Source: Onchocerca volvulus
Lineage: Eukaryota; Nematoda; Chromadorea; Rhabditida; Onchocercidae
Length of the DNA: 64,000 nt
Assembly: GCA_000499405.2 (NCBI GenBank)
Contig: HG738137.1
Coordinates: 15,463,873 to 15,527,872, forward strand
Direction: 5' to 3'
Numbering within the stretch: the stretch's first letter is position 1; each line of letters begins with the position of its first letter. The notes under the pieces are model-generated. The model did no database searches. It was not told the DNA's origin and saw only the letters and a list, made by a program, of their open reading frames with translations. The position numbers and the translations under genes are program-made. Positions 1-13,473 of this stretch are shown here, in pieces.

Positions 1-3000
1 ACAATTTTGAATTTTTCAGACTTTCATTTGCCTAATTATTCGAAATTTCTTTCAATTAAAATAAATGATTAAAATTTAAGCGAAATCTTTTTTTTTGAGT
101 TTTTTGAAGTTGGATTTTCCCAACTGTTCGAAATTTTTATTAAGTAAAACAAATAATACCTAAGAAATAAACAAATATTTCAAAATGAAAATGTGTTTTA
201 AATAACTGCTGAAAGATCTTTCTTTTTGAATTTTCCATTTCTTGCTTTTTTTTGTCGTCTTTAAATTATCAATGAAACATAAGTGGGAATTTTTGATTTT
301 AAAACATCAGATTAAAAAATTGTTCTTTTTTGCAAAATTGCGATAATTTGAAAGAAAGAGAAACAAAATTTTTGAAATTAGCAATTATACACAAAAATAA
401 AATGGTAAAATAAAGATATGCAGACGGAAAAAAAAAAGTGAAATTGAATGGAAACTTGAAAGATAACGGAAAAGTATCCTATTATTACTTATGAAAATGT
501 ATTAAATTATTTTTTTGCACTTTATGGTGCACGACAAGTTGTCATGCAACTTAAATGCGTACAATTTATTGTAAAGAGATATTAACATTTAGCATGCTAA
601 CTAGTAATTATTATCTGTAAGATCTGACCCATAAAGATTAAATGGGGAAATTTTGCGAAATATAACAATGGTAGAATACATTGCTAGAAATACGAAAATT
701 ATGATATAAAATTCAAATAATGATCGAAATTTAACTTTGACAAATATTTATCATTTTGATCGTTCTGATCGACAGATCAGTTCAAGTTGGACGAAATCAT
801 CTTCCGTAAGAAAGAGCATATTTATTGATAAATTATGATAACCAACTATTATATTGTAATCTTGGATAAATAGAGAAATACGACCCAAGAAATGCCAGAT
901 ATTCCAGATTAGTATTAGAATGCAAATATTTTTACCAACATATTAAGAAAGAAGGAATAGAAGTAATGGCTATGCAAAATACATTAATACGATGTGAAAT
1001 CTACTATCAAAAATAAGAAGTAAATTTAATGCTTTATTATATATATGAATGTCTGCTTGACTGAATAAGATCAAAATAAAGACTGAGGTCAAACTGGTTT
1101 GAAAATGGGAAAATTAGTTATTAATCGATATATGAATCTTTTCCAAACATCGATCTATAAGATTTTAAAAGTTATTTACTTTTTTTAAAACTTTTCTGAA
1201 TCTATTTTTATCTGATAAATGGTTCGGTAAATGATTTGTCATTTCAGTGAAAGGACAAAAATGACTATTTTTTTATTTATTTCTGCTGTCATCGCAACAA
1301 CTATCATAAGAAATGTCAAGAGGTATTAAAATATTCATTGGTAGCTTCGAATGCATTTACTTTCATTGTTAATAGGCGAAAGATAAGATATTTAAAACAG
1401 CTGACAAAGTGTTGCAAAGGAATTAAATTTAAAAAAGTATGAACCACTGGCATCAAATCTTTTAGTCATTTTGTATTCATATTATTTCATTCTCGAACTG
1501 AAATTTTATATTAAAAAATTAAAAAATATGGGACAGAAGGGGATTTGAAAAATTAGTCATTTTCTACTATCCAATGATAATAATACGGAATTTGATAAAC
1601 AGAATGCTTTGATCCATAAAATTATTTGTGATTATTGTATGATCAGTGATATCATTGTTGCCGCAAATCAAACTTACTTAAAGACTATTGAGAACTTTTC
1701 CACCATAAAATAAAAAATATGCATAAAAGTACGATCAAACGTATGGGCATTATTAATATCGATTTTATACTGTGAATCCCGTCGGAAAAATCCGAAAGAT
1801 ATAATTAATGTAAATAAGGAGTGTTAAAGGTCAAAAAGCGCGTAATTTTGAATGGATCAACGGGCCAATAAACATATTTACCCCAAAACAATAAACAGAA
1901 GATAAGCATGTTTCCCGCCAAAACGGTAAACATGTTTACCGCCAAAGCGCTCTGATTAACTGACGAGCAAAAGGAAGTCGACCAATCGTGACGCAACGCA
2001 TTGGAGATTAAGAGAGGAGGAGAAGCCCGAAAGGATTTGAAAGGTTTGGGTTTTTAAGCAGTATCAGTTTTTCTAGCACTAGCTTTCTGCAAGAGTTTTC
2101 TAAAACGGTTATAGCAACAGTCGATCCGAATCAATGCAACCATCAAAGAGCAGTGCTCATTTTTACAAAAAAAGAATATCCAGCGATAAAAATACTTGGA
2201 TAGTCTCGGGTAATTGTTTGTTCATAGCTGGTATGCTCAAAGTATCTTTATGTCTTCATTAAAACTTCAACTAATAATAAATTGAGTATAACGTTTGCGA
2301 GATAATTTGCTATGATTTAATCATTAAATTCTAGGAAAAATAATCATCAAATTTTAGAAATGAAAAGAACACAAAACTACAATTCGGCACTGACTCGAAA
2401 AATTGATAACTTCGATTCTGGTATTTGTTGTTTGCTTAAACTAAACTATTTTATTTTTCAAATTTAGATCATTTCGTGAGAATATCGAAACCTTAATTTA
2501 CTGTTCATTAAGTAGAAAATGTTTTAATTGATACTGACAATAATATGAAACAGTATTTTAATGTCTATAAGTCCAAAGGCATTTCCATTCAAAACTTCAT
2601 GTTTATATTGCATTCCTAATAATAAATGCTACATCAGAAAATTTCTTTCGATTTCTAAATTATTAAAATTTAGAAGTCGAAAGATACGAACAAGTTTATG
2701 ATTTGGCAATATCATTGAAATAATTTTATAATTTGACGACTATATCACTGAGAAATCAATAATTTGACAAGAAATTGAATTAATTTAAGTTTGTAGTCAT
2801 ACAAAATAAATCAGCAATATTTTTTATAGCAATGAAAAATAATATATTCCTTTTATTCCAGAAATAATTTTGATCTATTGGAGCTATTATTATTCTAAGT
2901 AGATCAAAATTATTCGTCATTATAATGTCGCATATTATGAATCTTAATAATTATATGATGAAATAATGTTAGAAATAATTGATTGATTATTACTGTAAGA

Positions 3001-3390
3001 ATTTTATCAGTAGTATTATATTCTATGATAAATTGAAATATCAAATGAATCATTCTTTCATCATTCATCAGATTTTCTTTATATCGCTATTTTTTTTTCC
3101 TTTAAGATCCTTTTTTTTTGTATTATATATCAAAACTATTGTGACAATTTTCCTAGGAAAAGATACCAATTTGTTCCTCATTTTGTTCATATTAAATTTT
3201 GTTACATTTTTGACTCGAAATTTATGTTCAAAATTCATATATATATATATATATATATATGAATTATTGTAACAATTATTCTGAGAAATAATATTATTTA
3301 CTTTTTTGTTCACTAAAAACTATTTTATAAAAGTAAGAGGAGCTAACATGGCATAATTTTTGCATAAAATAATATACTATTTCAGCAAAA
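1..3390. other. Intergenic, AT-rich, with one dispersed-repeat copy
   Basis: I see no convincing coding exon here. The open frames are short, AT-driven and lack supporting splice signals. The stretch 1800-2060 is clearly richer in G+C and holds a copy of a dispersed element that recurs at 22.7 kb and 31 kb (listed separately). A (TA)n run lies at about 3236-3260. The last bases before the first Clc-like gene carry a pyrimidine-AG signal that could serve as a trans-splice site. Confidence 0.5.
1860..1990 (+). repeat. Dispersed element copy A, with TTTCCCGCC motif
   Basis: Three imperfect tandem copies of a roughly 22-base unit (CATATTTACCCC, CATGTTTCCCGCC, CATGTTTACCGCC) are followed by GCGCTCTGATTAAC. 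The same core occurs at 22762-22795 on + and 31022-31055 on -, so this is a dispersed family. It has no coding capacity that I can see. Confidence 0.65.
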
Positions 3391-5341
3391 ATGACGAATT
3401 GTCATGAGATGTATGAATTTCAACTTGTATATGCGGCAATGAAATTATTGATTATCATCATTACTAATTATGCTTTGTTTAGTCCAAGTTTGTTAATTTG
3501 ATAATTAAAATTTCAGTTGCTGAATTTTTTGAACTAAGCTTACACTTTTATTTTGTTTCAGAGAATGAAAAAACTCCAATTTTTTTAAAAACCGTTTGAT
3601 TTAAAGTTTTTTATGACAAGTTTCATTAAATTAGGTTCTTTTTTTTTATATCCATCATTTCGATAGAAGTCCTTAAATAGTTACATCAGATTAAAATGAT
3701 ATAACATATTTCTGTAATATATAAATTTAACAATGTATAAGAATTTTGCCAGAAATTTTGATTACAAATAAGTAAATCAATTGAGCAAAGAAAATATAAT
3801 TATATTTGAATATTTTTAACAAATTTCATTTGAAATTATAAAGTTGATATTTCTTATTTTGTTTGGAAACTGAAATTTTTTGGGACAAAAATGTTTTACA
3901 TTTCGAAAATAAGTAATATTAGTATGAAATAATAACTAGTATTTTTTCTTTGAATAAAACAAATGGAAATTTTAAAAATTACATTACTTTTTTTAGATTG
4001 GCGAAATCTCATCTTGTCTGATAATTATGATTTACTGAATTCTGTTGACAATAATACAATAATGGGAAATAAAAGATTGAAGAATGATGTCAGATTTGTT
4101 CCATCGATTTCAAATAAATCAAAATTAGTGATACCTCGACGGATGGGTATCTTGAGACATCGTTGTTCATACAATGATGATATGAATGATCAATTTATCG
4201 ATAATACAATATTGCCTGATGGGAGTGATATGACAGAGTTAAATTGGAAAAAGGAAATAGAATTAAATGGAAATAATACAATTTCTGATAATATCCATAA
4301 TTCATTTATGCAACTGAATGAATCAGATCATTTCTGTTCGCTATGGTCTACGGTATCACTTCATTTTGCTTTTTTTTTTTTCCTATTATCCCTTTTTAAA
4401 AATTTTCTAAAAAAAAATTTTTTAGATTTATTTGATTTCAATCAATGAAAAATTTGTTTAGATGGCCAGAAATGTTGATATTTTCATTTGTTTCATTTTT
4501 TTAATCAGAAAAAATTTCTGAAGTTGAAAGAAGAAAAATCTTTCAATCTTTTAATTTATCTTTCAATTTTTAGGAAAAGCCAATATCGGATAGTATTGTT
4601 ATGATTATAATCATTGCTACAAGTATCCTTGATATTGTGGCCTTAATAATAGTGACGAATGATGACGATATTCAAGATTTATTCAAAGTGTCACCTATGA
4701 CCTTTATATTGGAATTCAATCTTACCCTAACAGTTTTTTTCACCATTGCTATCTTTTTATATGCCTATTGCAATAAATATGCTATCGGTTAGTGCATTTA
4801 AAATCAAAATCAATCTAGAAACTTTTTTTTCGAGAGGAATTTTTATTTCAAATTTACATTAGTACTAGAAACGTCTAGGAAATGGAAATTGAAAATTTAA
4901 TTTAAGGTCCTAGGTTTTCTACACTTAAAAGGATTAAAAAAGGATTTCAATTTGGAAATCACTTATTTGTTTTGTTTTTTCTTTTTGTTAAGCACATCAG
5001 GATGATATTAGTTCATTGAAAAAATACTACTATTCAAATTTTCTCATTTATTTGTAAAATATTTGGCGGATAATATCTGTATGCTGGATTTTTATTTATT
5101 CAAAAATGACTTTTATTTACAATATTTTGTATTTATTGATATAATAATTGCAGATGTTGCAAATTATGTCGTAAGACAATTAGTAAGTACCAATTGTGCC
5201 ACATGCGTAAATGTAAGGATTGGAATTGGTTTTTACGTTGGTTGCGTGGCCTTGTTAATCCGTTGTCTTCTTGATTATATTACTATCTGTCAATGGCCAC
5301 AAATTTTCCAATTTTACGATTATACAATTACAATTTTTTAA
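3391..5341 (+). CDS. Clc-like (claudin-type) four-span membrane protein, copy 1, long extracellular loop
   Basis: Predicted exons are 3391-3487, 3997-4352, 4574-4787 and 5154-5341, giving 284 residues. Intron phases are 1/0/1, as in the three paralogues nearby. Exon 1 encodes a first membrane span ending FSP. Exon 2 opens with NWRN, matching the AWRT and GWRS of the paralogues, and ends in CSLWST, matching CHVWHN and CKNWFH. Exon 3 encodes two spans (IIIIATSILDIVALIIV and FNLTLTVFFTIAIFLYAY) and is 214 bases, the same as in copy 2. Exon 4 encodes the fourth span and a short tail. The start was chosen because TTTCAG lies five bases upstream, like a trans-splice acceptor. The first extracellular loop is about 120 residues, two to three times the paralogues, and polar with few cysteines. 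The likely role is junctional or surface membrane organisation, by family analogy. The exon 1 donor (GTTTGT) is weak. Confidence 0.72.
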
Positions 5342-7800
5342 TTAATATAATTTTTCATCAAAATATTTCAATTTTATTTATTGTTTTTGTTCGTTATAAA
5401 ATAAAAAGTCATATACTTTTGTAAATATTATAATTATTCTGCCATAGCTACTACTACTATTGTTTATCATTTCAAAGTAAACAATCTTATTGTATTAGAA
5501 AATTTTATTCTTGTATTCGTTCATCGTTATGAAAATCATAGAAATAAAAAAAATTGTTTATTTTGACAATTTTTGATGTATATCTAACTTATTTTTTAAT
5601 GCACTAAAGAATAAAATAGTTGGTATCATTTTTTATCACTGATTATTGTTTTTAGGAAAATATTGGATTTTATTTCAAAGTTGGGAATAATTTCTACTAT
5701 TTTTTAATTTTAAATAAAATTTTATCGTAACATAATATGTAATAGCAATTAGTTCCTTATTATCAATTTCAAGAAAATTTAATTCCAGCATTATCATCAT
5801 TCCAGAGAAGAAAATTATCAAATGCATATATTCATGCTTTGCGATCTTTCGTATTCATTTTCTCCAACTAGCGGAATGATACCATTATATTAATGCAATC
5901 AATCTAATGTTACCTTGATATGAGATACCTGAAGAACCAAGGTAGCAACTGGACTCTTTTTGGCACTGAAAATATTTCTAAGAACATTTTTTCGTTGCGA
6001 ATATAATATCAGACGGCATCAAACTTTCATATATCAATGACCAAGGCTTCACCTGTATGCATTCATGGATCAAAGGTCATTCCTAACTTTGAATCAAAAT
6101 TCATCCTTTAAAATTGAAAAGTTTGTAATGGTAGAAAAAATATCACTAATTCTAATCTTCTAGCAGTGTTCGATATTTATTATATAGAAATAATGCGCAA
6201 TTAATTCAGTGATAAATTCGATGGTTAAAATCACTTGATAATTTAACAATAGTCATTTTATCAAACAATAAATTCTAGTATGCTATAGACATTTATAAAA
6301 TATTAATTCATCACAAAAAAAGTTAGGATAAAGTAAATTTCTAATTTGTGATAATTCTCATAAATTTCCATTGTGTTTTAATTTAAACTGGAAATACGAA
6401 TAGTAGAATCATTTTATTAAAAATAAATAAATATATATTATCATAGTTTTGCAAAACATTAGTGAAGTGTTTTTATATTCAATATTCTTTACAGCATTTT
6501 GCACAATTCATACTTCTACTTAATTTAATAAAAACGGAGAAATGAAGTGACGATAATAAATGATATGATTACTAAATGATTATAAATAAAAAATTGGAAT
6601 TTTTGTTTTTTTTTTATAATATTAGTTTTGAAAGCCAAATGTTTGAGAATAATAAGTGATAACCAATGATAATCAATTTTAGTAATAATTAACCTAATGA
6701 TAATAACATTATCGATTAATTGTTAATAATAAATAATATTGAAATGGGAAAATTTTTTTCAAAGAAAACTTTTAGTTTCTTAAAATATTCAAAAAAAAAA
6801 AAAACTAAGATATCAGCAAAGAAGTCATTTTCAATTTATTCCTACATGTAATACTAATTAATTCGATAATTTTATAAAGAAAAAAAGAAAAGTAGATAAG
6901 ATAGGATAAGAAGTTCGAAAAAGAGAGCGAAATTCGTTTAAAAGATCAAATAATATAAATCGAAAAAAAGAGAAAAAGTTATGATCTAGAAGTCAAAATC
7001 AAAAACCAAAATTGTGATCTGAATGAAAAATATATTCCTTCGAAGGAAAAATCGATATGACAAATAGGATAACGAAAAAAATATTTTTTTCTGATTCAGA
7101 AATTAATCAATCTTTTTTTCTTTTTTTTTGGTCAAAAAAATTTGCCTAAAAAAATATTTCATTAATTTTACTATTTATTTGAAACAAACAACAACTTTTA
7201 TTTACTTTACATGTTTTTATTTGCACTGTATGGTTCTGTTTTATCAATCACATCTCATTTATCAATGAATCAAAATTATTTTTAAAAAAAATTAATTTTC
7301 GATTAAAAGATTTAAAATTTTTTCATAACGTGTGCTAAATTCAATTTTCGATTTCAAAATATAAAAATAACTAGAAATTTTTTTTTTCCTGTATCAAGAA
7401 AATAACGACTTCAGTCGTGAGAATACTGTCAGATTAGACAATTGTATGAATTAAATTAAAAATATAGCTTACTTTCTCTTTGTTGATGTCTTGATGTATT
7501 ATCAATGAAATATTTCAATGATAGAAAATTTGAGCGAAAAAAAAAAATTAGCCTCAGTTTTCGTATTTATCTTAAAATACAAAGTATGATAAATTAATTT
7601 TCTGAAATTTTAGCAATTATGCTTGCATAATTTTATAAGAATAAATTTTAGATTTACAAAATGTTTTAACTTTTTCGCTAAAAAATTTTTTATTTTAAAA
7701 ATTTTCAAGCAAACAACAAAGAAAAAAAAAAGCGGCCAGTATTTCAAAATTAAAAACAATTAAACGAATAGCGAAAAAAAAAATTCAACGTTCATCAAAA
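5342..7800. other. Intergenic, AT-rich; one GC-richer patch
   Basis: No supported gene. The patch 5840-6130 is noticeably richer in G+C than its surroundings and has splice-like signals on the minus strand, but its frames are broken by stops. The remainder is A/T homopolymers and simple sequence. Confidence 0.45.
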
Positions 7801-8392
7801 ATGACGACAGATCGGTTAATTAGCTAATTTATTCATTCATTTTAATATTTTATACTAATAATTAGTTGTATGAAGTGATTTATATTTTATTGATTAATTA
7901 AAAGGAACAAATTTATTAATGAAGCATTAATATGAGAAATAATTTTATGAAATTTAAATCGAACAAATTTTTCGACAATTTGATGAATTAAATAAATGAA
8001 AACTTATTAATGTTAGAAAATAATCCAAAAGATATTTTTTTCTTAATCCAAAAGTCTAAACTAATACTTCTTACTTTTTCCCTTTAAAAAATTTTCTGAT
8101 AAGAATGTTTAAATTTGTTCTTTGATACGATTTATAAATTCGCATAACAATCATTTTGTTGTTTATTTTTAAATTTAGATCGCAAGAAGTTTTGGTATTA
8201 TTGTATGATGAGAATGATGATGCAGATCAATTTGATGAATCGCACATTGTTGCGACACTTACATTCATTATCATAATTATCACTATCATGATATCCGTCA
8301 TTTTTACTCTAATCTATACTTGGCATGCACGTAGAAAACAAAAGATGAAAGAAGCTATGAATGATAAGGAAGTTAAAATAGAAAAAGGTTGA
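7801..8392 (+). CDS. Predicted small single-pass membrane protein
   Basis: Proposed exons are 7801-7814 (ATG, four codons plus two bases) and 8179-8392, joined in phase to give 75 residues. The protein starts MTTDRSQEV and has an acidic stretch (YDENDDADQFDE). One hydrophobic segment follows (about residues 29-54, rich in I, T and V, ending IYTW), then a basic and charged tail (HARRKQKMKEAMNDKEVKIEKG). The second exon is well supported by its open frame and acceptor AAATTTAG. The tiny first exon is inferred only from phase. An alternative donor after NDKE (position 8371) would join in frame to the exon at 9087 and fuse this protein to the charged protein downstream. I recognise no family. The topology with acidic outside and basic inside is typical of type I or III anchors. 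Confidence 0.42.
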
Positions 8393-8709
8393 TATTTCAA
8401 TTAAAATTATCATGATCAATAAATGCCATCATCGTTTAAAGGAAATATTTTATAGTATAGAGAAAAACAATGAACTGAAGAAGAAATTAAAAAATTAATG
8501 AAAAAAAAAGATGTGAATAAAACAAGTAGAAATGAACTGTCAAAAGTAAAATATCAGCTATATCAGGATTTAAGTTAAGAAATTTTAAACAAATTACTCA
8601 TCAACATAATCGGTAAATTTTTAATTAATTATTTAAACTACCGAATATCTTGAATTTTTTTTTTTCCACGAAATTGTTTTCGTAAAATCATAAAAATAAA
8701 TTTTTGGGC

Positions 8710-9595
8710 ATGCCGACCGAGCCGATAAACGACATGACGCAGGAAAAGGTAAATTATTTTAATATTATTATTAGAATAAACACATGATTTAATAAATCTT
8801 TTAAATATTCAGCAGATTTATTTTTTTTTTTTAATTTTTTAAAGTGATGCAATTGGAATATTTTATCGAGTATTAAAGAGAAATTGTATTAGTTTTTGTT
8901 TTCTATGATTGCGTTTTTTATTTTCTAATATTTTTGTATGATTTTGAAGCAATTCTATAACTTAAAAATTTCTTGAAAAATGAAATTTCATTGGACAAAA
9001 TTCATTATTCTTCGACTTACGAAATTCGTAAATATATTTGGTATTTATCAAATTTTTAGAAGTGCAGACTTTTTTTTTTTTTATAGGAAAATATCACTGC
9101 AACGGATTCAGATAAAGTGGAAGTTAAAAATGGGTAAAAATTTTGAAATCTATTTATCAGCTTATCATTTAGATTATCATTTGAATATATGTATATCGGA
9201 AATACATCATACGTTATTTTGTGAAATTTTTTTCAGTAAACAAAAAATTATGCCTAAATCAAATGTATCAAGTAGAAGAGAAACGTCTCATATGAATATT
9301 ATCAACGACGTAAAAAAGCCCGAAAAGATTAATAATGTTGCTAAAGTAAGATTATAATTTCAGTTATATTTTAAATAATTCATAAATTTATATTAATACG
9401 TGCATTAATAGGATTTTTTTTCCAAGTATTTTCATGTTAAAGCTATGAAAAAAAGAGGGAAATTTTATTTTCTCTTAATTATTGTTAAAATAATTGCTAA
9501 GGAATATATATTTTTTTTAGGATGAAAAAAAAGAAAAAAATGCGGTCACTCATTTGTCTCAACAATTCTTAGAAGTAACACAAACAAGTGAATAA
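8710..9595 (+). CDS. Predicted small charged protein, or the tail of the preceding membrane protein
   Basis: Proposed exons are 8710-8748, 9087-9133, 9237-9345 and 9521-9595, all with good AG/GT signals and compatible phases, giving 89 residues. The sequence is hydrophilic and rich in K, E, N and S: MPTEPINDMTQEK, ENITATDSDKVEVKNG, KIMPKSNVSSRRETS, then DEKKEKNAVTHLSQQFLEVT. It has no membrane span or cysteine. The first exon stands out as more than half G+C in AT-rich DNA, and there is no AG upstream of it that could act as a nearby acceptor, so it is taken as the start. The last three exons could instead be the cytoplasmic tail of the single-span protein just upstream. The function is unknown. 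Confidence 0.4.
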
Positions 9596-10516
9596 ACATC
9601 GAAAAAAGACGAATTTCAGGATGGACAATGTAAAGAATTGGGAGAAACACAATCATCAAAAAGTGATGAATTAACATAATTATTGTTCTTAATGCATCTG
9701 TTTGTTTAAAATTTTAATAAAAATATTTTCAAATGAAGGAATAATCGATATTCATACATTCATACATTATTATTAACCTAAATTTTAGAAAAAAAGCAGC
9801 GATTATTGCAAGAAATCAAAAATTTTGAAAATAAAATTAAAAAAAAAAAAAAGCTACAGAATAATTGAAGTATTGACCGTTATACTAAATGATGAAAAAC
9901 TTATTATTACTTCACATTTCAAATAATAAATATTAAAGTTTCGGTATTTCAATTTCAATTCATTCATTTACATATGATTATATGACAAAGGTAAACTTTC
10001 CGCAAGATGAAGATGATATTTTTCAAAACTTATTTTTTTGACAATATTTTTTTAATTGATCAATTTTAATTAATGAATAGAAATGGAATAAATTGCTTAG
10101 TTGATTATCAAATTTCATATGTATATATTTATATGATTTTTGACAATGTATTCATTCCAAAAAAATTTAAAATAATATATATATATATATATCTTCTTAA
10201 GAAGATATTCTCATATACTAATAATATTTTCAAAAGAATATTTGAAATTAATATAATTTTCCTTTTTATAATCTAAAAATGAATCGATTTTGTTAGATGT
10301 ATAAAATGTTTCAAAAATGATATTTCATCATTTAATTCTAAAAAAAATGATATTTTATCATTTATAATCATTCAAAAATGATAATTTATCATTTGTCATC
10401 ATTTTTGGAAAATGACAAAAAAAAAATATGAAAATTGGAAAGATATAAAAAGTTAAAATTTGATCATTTTATATCATTTTATAATTGTGAAAGAAGTGAA
10501 ACAGTTTTCATCCGTT
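9596..10516. other. Intergenic, simple-sequence rich
   Basis: The stretch contains a (TA)n run ending in a 20-base perfect palindrome (10189-10208, ATATCTTCTT and its complement), and a patch of repeated AATGATATTTTATCATT-like units at 10315-10420 that can fold on themselves. No coding evidence. Confidence 0.5.
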
Positions 10517-11910
10517 ATGAAAGAATCAAATGTTGGTCGTTTTGCGTTTGGAATCTGTATTGGTTTAACGATGAATTTTACTCTTATTTCTCTTCTTACA
10601 CCTGGTAAATCGTGCGAAATTTAAAATTTAAAATTGAAAGAATTTTTTTTGATATCAAATAAATAAGAATAATATCACTTCCATTTCAATTATTGCATTG
10701 ATATTATAACTAATAAACAAATAAAAGATATACCGATAAAAATTTATAGTAAATACCTATTAGATTTTACTAAATAATTTTCATTAAAAAAAATGCTTGT
10801 AACAATTTTTAGCCTGGCGAACATTTGAAAAAAAACCTGAAGTATTTAATCATGGACCAGCTATACCAGCTTCCATTGGTCTTTTTCAATATCAATGTTT
10901 TGGAGATTTAGGAAAGGAAAATAATAGAATAAGCAAAGATAAAAGGCCAGATATCGATTTTTGTGAATATATTTTTGATGTTAGTTTTAATTAATTAATT
11001 GGATTTATGAAAATGTTGAAATATTCGATCGACATTATGCTATGCATTCGTCAAAAAACAACAAATGTGCTCATTTTAATCTTTTCAAAAATTCATGTGA
11101 AATCTAACGAAATTTTTGATATCTTCAAATCAAATTTATTCAAAATTGATATTTTTGAGTCATTTATAAATTGTAGCTACTTGAATTCAAATTTCAAAAA
11201 ATTTATAATAAATCATTAATTCGATATTTTATTAAAACCAAATTTCATGCAAATTTTAGCATCGTGCATCATGGGAAGTATCAGTAGTGTATACATTAAT
11301 ATCATCATTAATTATCGAATTAATTGCTATTTTATATTTGTTTTTACCACGACAATTTTGCTGTGAAAATTATGAATATATGGCAGCGCCATTTAGTGCC
11401 TTTGCAGTAACCATACTTATACTATTACTTTATGGTGTGATTACTTATGCTGAACGATTTTCGGAAATTTCAAGTAATTTAATTTAATTTGTTTTAATTA
11501 AAATTTTTAAAAGAAATAATTGATTACACTTCAATGGTAAAATAAATTAAATATGTGTAGTCTAATTTGTTTTTCCATTATAATTATTTAATAACTGCTA
11601 ATAATAATTATATCAAAATTTGAAATTTGAACACTAACGAAACTTTTCATTTCATCAATTATACTTTTCTTCTTTCAATAAAAAAAAAAAAAAAAAAAAC
11701 TTTTTTGCTGAATTTTTTATTTTTTTTATTTTTATAGGTTTACTTGAAGATTTTTCAAATACTGAAGGACACAGCGGATTATATCCATCAATGATAATCA
11801 TTGGTCTTGGCTATAGTTACTATTTATTATGCACTGCTTCTGTTTTATCGTTTTTATCACTTATCATTGCAATACTTAATGTTACTTTAGCTTGGTGTTT
11901 CCTTTGGTAA
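10517..11910 (+). CDS. Clc-like (claudin-type) four-span membrane protein, copy 2
   Basis: Exons 10517-10604, 10813-10979, 11260-11473 and 11738-11910 encode 213 residues. Exon 1 (88 bases) gives MKESNVGRFAFGIC and the first span, ending LLTP. Exon 2 supplies the first extracellular loop, AWRTF to DFCEYIFD. It holds a claudin-like arrangement: a W near the start, then GLFQYQC, then a second C 26 residues on. Exon 3 carries spans two and three separated by LPRQFCCENYEYM. Exon 4 carries span four and ends NVTLAWCFLW. Exon 1 and 2 lengths (88 and 167) equal those of copy 3, and exon 3 (214) equals that of copy 1. The family is the nematode Clc-like group of the PMP22/claudin superfamily, and the role is inferred from that. 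The donors GTAAAT, GTTAGT and GTAATT are ordinary for AT-rich nematodes. Confidence 0.82.
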
Positions 11911-13473
11911 TTATAATTGAAATGAATTTGTTTATAACATTATTATTCTATTTTAGTTGATTATTTATTTGCAATTATTCATTTGGAAAAATCTGCCGAA
12001 ATATTTTAATAATTAGGAATAAATTGTAATATTTTATGTATATATAGATATATATACGTATGTGTGAAATGATAAAAGGATATTTTGAATAAATAATCAA
12101 CAAATTTTTCCCTCCCTTTTTTTAAAAATGATGGGATATTTTAATTTAAAATGAATAATAAAGTGGTTACAAAAGATTGTATAAATATTATTACATTTTC
12201 ATAGATTTGATTTGCTAATTTTCAGCCGTTTTACAATAATTTAATATTTACAATGACCCCTTCCATTTTTTTTTTGCAATTTTTATTCGCAATTTTTCAA
12301 CATCTTTTTTATTTTTTTTATTGCATGTAATTTACTTTTGTATCGCCTAGTTGCCAAAAAAATTATAAGAAGATCCAGTTTGATGAAACTTTCAATTTAG
12401 ATATTTGAATCGCAAGCATATTATCACAAAATCAAATCTAGTTGTAACGATTTTAATATTAGTAATTTAAAACAAAGTCTAACCAAGAAATCCGAATGAA
12501 ATTCCGATAATAAAAAAAAAATTATATGATGAAGAAAAATTGATTTATGCAATCGTTTGTATTTTCGAATATAACAATTTTTAATTCATTTTATTTTCAT
12601 CAATTTTGTCCAATATTATTTAATATGATATTTTTTTTTTAAAGTTTTCAAAAGTTTTCAAAAAATTTAAAAGAATTTCTCGATTTGTATTTAAACTAGA
12701 AAAAGAATTGTGTTTTTCGAAATTTCATTGCAAACAACAGCTAAACAGATCTTAAATTCTGATCAATCTATTTTTCTTCAATTCCGACCAGTTTTTTCCT
12801 TCTGATTAATCTATTTTTCTTCAATTCTGATCAATTTTTTCCTTCAAATATTAGTGATGTGAATTCAATGAATTTTGAAACTAAGTTAAATTACCGTTCA
12901 ACAATATTTTATAAACATTCCTTGTTTTGATTAATATTTGCTTCAATTTAATTGCATAAAAATCAAACCTAATTTTTATTTTATTTTAATACTGGCTGTA
13001 CCCTACCACGCTCCGAGTGGCGGAAATTTTATAAAAACGGAACAATTAGGTTGCACAAACATTTTTTCTTCTGATCCATGACTTATTGCATTATTAGTGA
13101 TTTTTTATACGGTGTTTCCTTGCTTGTATTTCCATAATTTGAAATTTGCTTTTAGTATAGATTGAAAAGATTTGATAACTTATGTATTCATAGAATGAAA
13201 TTAAAAACTATAAGAATCTTAAAGTATCTAATTAGCTGGAAGCTTTTAGAATTTCCAAACGAAAAAATTGTTCAGAACATGGAGAAATAAATGAATAAAA
13301 CAAGGAATGTTGGAAAATTATTAAATTTGATCTATTTATACAACAATAAATAATCCTACATTTGTCAAAAGATAAATTTCCAGCATTCTAGAAAATCAAC
13401 AAGTATTAAATCATTACTAAGTCATCATCATTTAATTACAAACACGACTATACGTTATGATTAATAATAATTT
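11911..13473. other. Intergenic with tandem and dispersed repeats
   Basis: No gene seen. A 43-base imperfect tandem duplication lies at about 12758-12843 (TCTGATCAATCTATTTTTC units). From about 13000 to 13300 there is a less AT-rich dispersed repeat whose relative sits at 21.1-21.4 kb. Confidence 0.5.

Noticed and set aside
5840..6130. GC-richer patch with a possible minus-strand microexon
   Set aside because: The flanking frames contain stops in every phase and no second exon supports it.
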